Source: Gammaproteobacteria bacterium
Lineage (GTDB): Bacteria; Pseudomonadota; Gammaproteobacteria; Steroidobacterales; Woeseiaceae
DNA: 9,342 nucleotides
Direction: 5' to 3'
Assembly (NCBI GenBank): GCA_030641695.1
Contig: DAOWGY010000332.1
Coordinates: 1 to 9,342 of the forward strand
Below are positions 6,331 through 9,342 of the stretch, in pieces. The notes below the pieces were generated by a model. It was not told where the DNA came from. It did no database searches and saw nothing but the letters and a program-made list of their open reading frames with translations. The position numbers were made by a program, and so were the translations under genes. The first letter of the stretch is position 1. Each line of letters begins with the position of its first letter.

Positions 6331-8498
6331 GATTCGTCACCCTCACCGTGAGCGAGCCGAGCCTCGACAGTCAACTGTAATGCCGTTGCACGCCTTACCA
6401 ATGCGTCAACCGAGTAGATTGGGGTGTCGATATCGCCGGATACGGCATCTTCGCCATTCGGCTTCGCAATGCTGCGGGTGCCACCGTAACTGTTGTCCGG
6501 CCGCACGTCGCCGAGGCCTGCGATGAGTTCATCACGCACCTCCTCAGTGCTGACGTAGTCGAAGCCGGGGGCGTCAAGCAGGTTGCCGAGCACACGCAGA
6601 ACTTTCCATGTTGGTCGGGCCTCGCCGATCGGGTTCGCTATGCCCGGGAAGCTCTGCCAGGTACCGGCGACGTTGACAAAGGTGCCTGACGATTCAGCAA
6701 ACGTCCCGATAGGGAGCAGCATGTTGGCCGCCCACGGCAGCTCCGCGGACTCGAACGGGGTGAGTACGACCGTGAACCCTTGTGTCGCGACTTTGCCGAT
6801 GGCGTCGTCGGTCGAGACAATATCGGCGCCAGCCTCGACATTGACGAGCACCAGGACATCGAGCGACTCATCGAGCATTTCGCCGGCGTGAAGCCCGGTA
6901 GTGCCTCGAGCAGCACCGCCCTGACCCCTGTGCGGCAGAACCCCTGCCAGTGATGCGCCCGCCGAATTGGGTCCTTCCGAGAGGCTCCCCAGTGTGGCGC
7001 CCGTGAATTCAGCGATGGCAGCTGCCAATGCGCGCACGGCAGACATCGCCCGATGGCGCCCGGCAATATTGCCGAGCAGTAGTAAAGCGCTGTCCGCCTT
7101 GGTCAGCGAAGCCGCGATCGCTTTTTGATCGTCATTTGCAGTCACGCTGCTGCAGAGTTCGGACACCGCGTCCGGGAGATCATTGCCGCCGGCCGCTACT
7201 GCGACACCGGCAAGCATTTCGACCAGTCCGTCACCGGACAAACTCGATGCCACGTCAAAGTAGTAGTCGTGTTCGCTGCTATTGACGAAGCTGACTTGTG
7301 CGCCGGCAAGCGCCGCCTTGCGCACGCGGTGCGCGAGTATGGGAGCTTCGCGGCGAATATTACTACCGGCGACGAGGATTGCGTCCTGTCTCTCGACATC
7401 GGCGATGTCGCAACCCAGCCACGGAAACAAGGAATCGTCGTCTTGCCCCGAGAAATCACGGCGTGCAATGCGGTGATCGATATTGCTGGTGCCCAGGTGT
7501 TCTGCTATTCGGGCGAGCAGATGCGCTTCCTCGATCGTGGTGCCGGGTGATGCCAGAATGCCGATCTTGTCGGGGGACGCATGCTGCATTTTTTCGGCGA
7601 GGACCGTGAGGGCTTCCTCCCACTCGATCTCGCGCCACTGGCGGCCGTCTTTGATACGCGGCTTCAGCAGGCGATCGTCGCTGTAAATGGCCTCGTAGCT
7701 GAAGCGGTCGCGATCCGAAATCCAGGTCTCGTTGATGCGCTCGTTCTCGCGCGGCACGATACGCTTCACCGTGCCGCGAAGAACGTGCGCGTACAGGTTC
7801 GAGCCGACGCAATCGTGCGGTGACACGGTCGCGTGCTGGGTCATTTCCCAGGCACGCGCACTGTATCGATAAGGCTTGTTATTGAGGGCGCCAACCGGGC
7901 AGAGATCGATGATGTTGGCCGACAGCTCGTGGTCGACGCTCTGCTCGATATACGTGCTGATCTTCATGTTCTCGCCACGTTCGGTCGTACCGAGCTGCGG
8001 CACTCCCGTGATCTCGGCGCCGAATCGCACGCAACGTGTGCAATGGATGCAACGTGTCATGTCCGTGGATACCAGCGGCCCGATATCCTTGTCCTTGACG
8101 ACACGTTTGCCGTCGTTGTAACGCGATACGTCGCGCCCGTAGCCAACCGCAAGATCCTGCAACTCACATTCGCCACCCTGGTCACAAATCGGACAATCGA
8201 GCGGGTGGTTGATCAGCAGGAACTCCATCGTCGCCTTTTGAGCCGCGATGGCGAATGGCGACCTGGTAAATATCTTCATGCCATCCGCAATCGGCGTCGC
8301 GCACGCGGGCAACGGTTTCGGCGCTTTCTCGACTTCGACCAGGCACATGCGGCAATTGGCCGCGATGCTGAGCTTCTCGTGGTAACAGAACCGCGGGATA
8401 TAAGCGCCGACGGCGTCAGTCGCCTCGATGATCATCTGGCCTTTGCGAGCCTCGACCGGCTTGCCGTCAACTTCGATGGTTACGGTGTCGTCGCTCAT
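6327..8498 (-). CDS. nuoG: NADH-quinone oxidoreductase subunit G (Fe-S electron wire, N7-less type)
   Basis: NuoG is the large peripheral subunit relaying electrons from NuoF towards NuoI. The N-terminus is a [2Fe-2S] ferredoxin domain (N1b) with C38, C49, C52, C66. Next comes the His/Cys [4Fe-4S] motif of N5 (H98, C102, C105, C111 in HPLDCPICDQGGEC), then N4 with C150, C153, C156 and C200 (CIHCTRCVRF ... DLCPVGAL). From about residue 216 a molybdopterin-oxidoreductase fold begins. It should hold no molybdenum and serve as scaffold, as known for the family. The N7 ligand positions, aligned by eye with E. coli C228/C231/C235/C263, are S226, D229, S233 and S261. The length, 723 residues, is near mitochondrial and other N7-less homologues and well below E. 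coli (908). The C-terminal half keeps PNSAGA, LPIGTFAESSGTFVN and GEARPTWKVLRVLGNLL. The ATG at 8498-8496 is 5 bases after the nuoF stop. Formate dehydrogenase is excluded by the context and domain order. Confidence 0.98.
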   Translation of the reverse strand: MSDDTVTIEVDGKPVEARKGQMIIEATDAVGAYIPRFCYHEKLSIAANCRMCLVEVEKAPKPLPACATPIADGMKIFTRSPFAIAAQKATMEFLLINHPLDCPICDQGGECELQDLAVGYGRDVSRYNDGKRVVKDKDIGPLVSTDMTRCIHCTRCVRFGAEITGVPQLGTTERGENMKISTYIEQSVDHELSANIIDLCPVGALNNKPYRYSARAWEMTQHATVSPHDCVGSNLYAHVLRGTVKRIVPRENERINETWISDRDRFSYEAIYSDDRLLKPRIKDGRQWREIEWEEALTVLAEKMQHASPDKIGILASPGTTIEEAHLLARIAEHLGTSNIDHRIARRDFSGQDDDSLFPWLGCDIADVERQDAILVAGSNIRREAPILAHRVRKAALAGAQVSFVNSSEHDYYFDVASSLSGDGLVEMLAGVAVAAGGNDLPDAVSELCSSVTANDDQKAIAASLTKADSALLLLGNIAGRHRAMSAVRALAAAIAEFTGATLGSLSEGPNSAGASLAGVLPHRGQGGAARGTTGLHAGEMLDESLDVLVLVNVEAGADIVSTDDAIGKVATQGFTVVLTPFESAELPWAANMLLPIGTFAESSGTFVNVAGTWQSFPGIANPIGEARPTWKVLRVLGNLLDAPGFDYVSTEEVRDELIAGLGDVRPDNSYGGTRSIAKPNGEDAVSGDIDTPIYSVDALVRRATALQLTVEARLAHGEGDES
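6341..6344 (-). promoter_or_regulatory. Ribosome binding site of nuoH (GAGG)
   Basis: Minus-strand GAGG in the stretch GGTGAGGGTGA, inside the end of nuoG, lies 10 bases before the first nuoH ATG and 13 before the second. The spacing favours the first ATG of the ATGATG pair, which overlaps the nuoG stop. Confidence 0.6.
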
Positions 8499-8503
8499 AA
8501 TCG

Positions 8504-9342
8504 TCAGGCAGCCGCATCGCGAGCAGCATCGACGATGCTGCGACCGTGATTACGGATCATGTACTCGAATTCGTGGTGGTAGTGCTTCAAAAAGCTCTGC
8601 ACGGGCCACGCTGCTGCATCGCCAAGCGCACAGATCGTGTGCCCCTCAATCTTGTTGGCAACGTCCAGCAGGTTGTCGAGATCTTCCTCGCGCCCTTTGC
8701 CATCGACGATACGAGTCAGCATTCGATACAGCCATCCCGTGCCTTCGCGACACGGCGTGCACTGCCCACAGGACTCCGCCATGTAGAAACGCGATATGCG
8801 TCGCAATACCTTGACCATGCAGGTCGTGTCGTCCATGACCATAACGGCGCCGGTACCGAATGATGACCCCGCTTGCTGCAACGACGAGTAGTCCATCGTG
8901 CAATCCATGATGATCTCGCCCGGCAGCACGGGCACCGAGGAACCGCCCGGGATCACGGCCTTGAGTTTGCGACCGCCGAGCACGCCGCCGCAGATCTCGA
9001 GCAGATCACTGAACGGTATACCCATCGGTAATTCATGGTTGCCCGGTTTTTCGACATGGCCTGACACCGAGAACAAGGCCGTGCCGCCCGAACCTTCCGG
9101 CCCGAGGCCGGCGAACCAGGCGGCGCCATTGCGCATGATCGCCGGCACACTCGCGAGACTCTGCGTATTGTTGATGGTCGTTGGCTGGCCGTAGAGGCCG
9201 TAACCGGCCGGAAACGGTGGTTTGAATCGCGGCTTACCCTGCTTGCCTTCGAGCGATTCCAGCAACGCCGTTTCTTCGCCACAAATATAGGCGCCGGCGC
9301 CGACGAATGTGTGCAAATCAAAATCGATGCCGGACTTCTTGA
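8504..9342 (-). CDS. nuoF: NADH-quinone oxidoreductase subunit F, 5' part missing (runs off the window)
   Basis: NuoF binds NADH and FMN and holds cluster N3, the entry point for electrons into complex I. The window contains the C-terminal 278 residues; the frame stays open to base 9342, so about 150-170 N-terminal residues, including the first glycine-rich nucleotide loop, are outside. Visible landmarks: GAGAYICGEETALLESLEG near the FMN/NADH site, GKPRFKPPFPA, the GGSSVPVL loop, then the N3 ligands in SCGQCTPCREGT (three cysteines, encoded around 8753-8775) and the fourth in HTICALGDAAAWPV (around 8630). These match the C351/C354/C357/C398 arrangement of E. coli NuoF. A TTG at 9316-9314 could be mistaken for a start, but the homologous sequence continues upstream of it (SGIDFDLHTFVG), so it is internal. 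The stop is TGA at 8506-8504. The HoxF/formate dehydrogenase beta family is related, but the neighbours make it NuoF. Confidence 0.98.
   Translation of the reverse strand, partial: KKSGIDFDLHTFVGAGAYICGEETALLESLEGKQGKPRFKPPFPAGYGLYGQPTTINNTQSLASVPAIMRNGAAWFAGLGPEGSGGTALFSVSGHVEKPGNHELPMGIPFSDLLEICGGVLGGRKLKAVIPGGSSVPVLPGEIIMDCTMDYSSLQQAGSSFGTGAVMVMDDTTCMVKVLRRISRFYMAESCGQCTPCREGTGWLYRMLTRIVDGKGREEDLDNLLDVANKIEGHTICALGDAAAWPVQSFLKHYHHEFEYMIRNHGRSIVDAARDAAA

Noticed and set aside
5648..6346. A 232-codon minus-strand open frame overlapping nuoH in another frame
   Set aside because: The nuoH frame carries the family signatures throughout; this frame gives an Arg/Cys/His-rich product without any recognisable motif.
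6327..8498. NuoG as a formate dehydrogenase or other molybdenum enzyme, given the molybdopterin-oxidoreductase fold
   Set aside because: The N-terminal N1b, N5 and N4 motifs in NuoG order and the flanking nuoF and nuoH fix it as NuoG; the N7-type cluster ligands are absent too.
7833..8549. A 238-codon plus-strand open frame antisense to the 5' part of nuoG and the 3' end of nuoF
   Set aside because: It lies opposite well-conserved Fe-S motifs of NuoG, its product resembles no family I recognise, and it shows the Arg/Asp/Val-rich bias of a frame mirrored from a GC-rich gene. It is a shadow.
9314..9316. TTG as a possible start of a shortened nuoF
   Set aside because: The frame is open and homologous to NuoF upstream of it (SGIDFDLHTF), so the codon is internal and the gene simply runs off the window.

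Overview
The window is the interior of a respiratory complex I (NDH-1, proton-pumping NADH:quinone oxidoreductase) operon. All recognised genes lie on the minus strand, so transcription runs from base 9342 towards base 1. The order is nuoF (5' end cut off), nuoG, nuoH, nuoI, nuoJ, nuoK, nuoL, nuoM and nuoN (3' end cut off). This is the canonical bacterial nuo order. nuoA-E presumably lie upstream, beyond base 9342.

Organism: the DNA is moderately GC-rich (about 55-60% by eye). The subunit sequences look proteobacterial: NuoG is about 720 residues and lacks the N7 cluster ligands, NuoI is 162 residues with two ferredoxin motifs, and NuoL is 655 residues. I favour a gammaproteobacterium outside the enteric group, or a betaproteobacterium-like lineage. 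This is inference from protein style only; no rRNA or other marker is present.

Layout: bases 9342-6327 hold the hydrophilic electron-input part. NuoF carries part of the FMN/NADH site and cluster N3; NuoG carries N1b, N4 and N5. Bases 6330-5248 hold NuoH, the membrane subunit that helps form the quinone chamber. Bases 5231-4743 hold NuoI, with clusters N6a and N6b that carry electrons towards N2 and quinone. Bases 4734-1 hold the membrane arm: NuoJ, NuoK and the three antiporter-like subunits NuoL, NuoM and NuoN. Electrons pass NADH to FMN to the Fe-S chain to quinone, and the charged residues along NuoH/J/K/N/M/L couple this to ion pumping.

The genes are tightly packed: two ATGA overlaps (G/H and J/K) and gaps of only 5 to 16 bases elsewhere. 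No intergenic stretch could hold a promoter, terminator, RNA gene or accessory gene, and I see no repeats, mobile elements or CRISPR. All catalytic and proton-path residues I could check are present and every frame is intact. I found no undescribed system; this is a conserved housekeeping region. The most notable point is the clean substitution of all four N7 ligand positions in NuoG, with their spacing kept.
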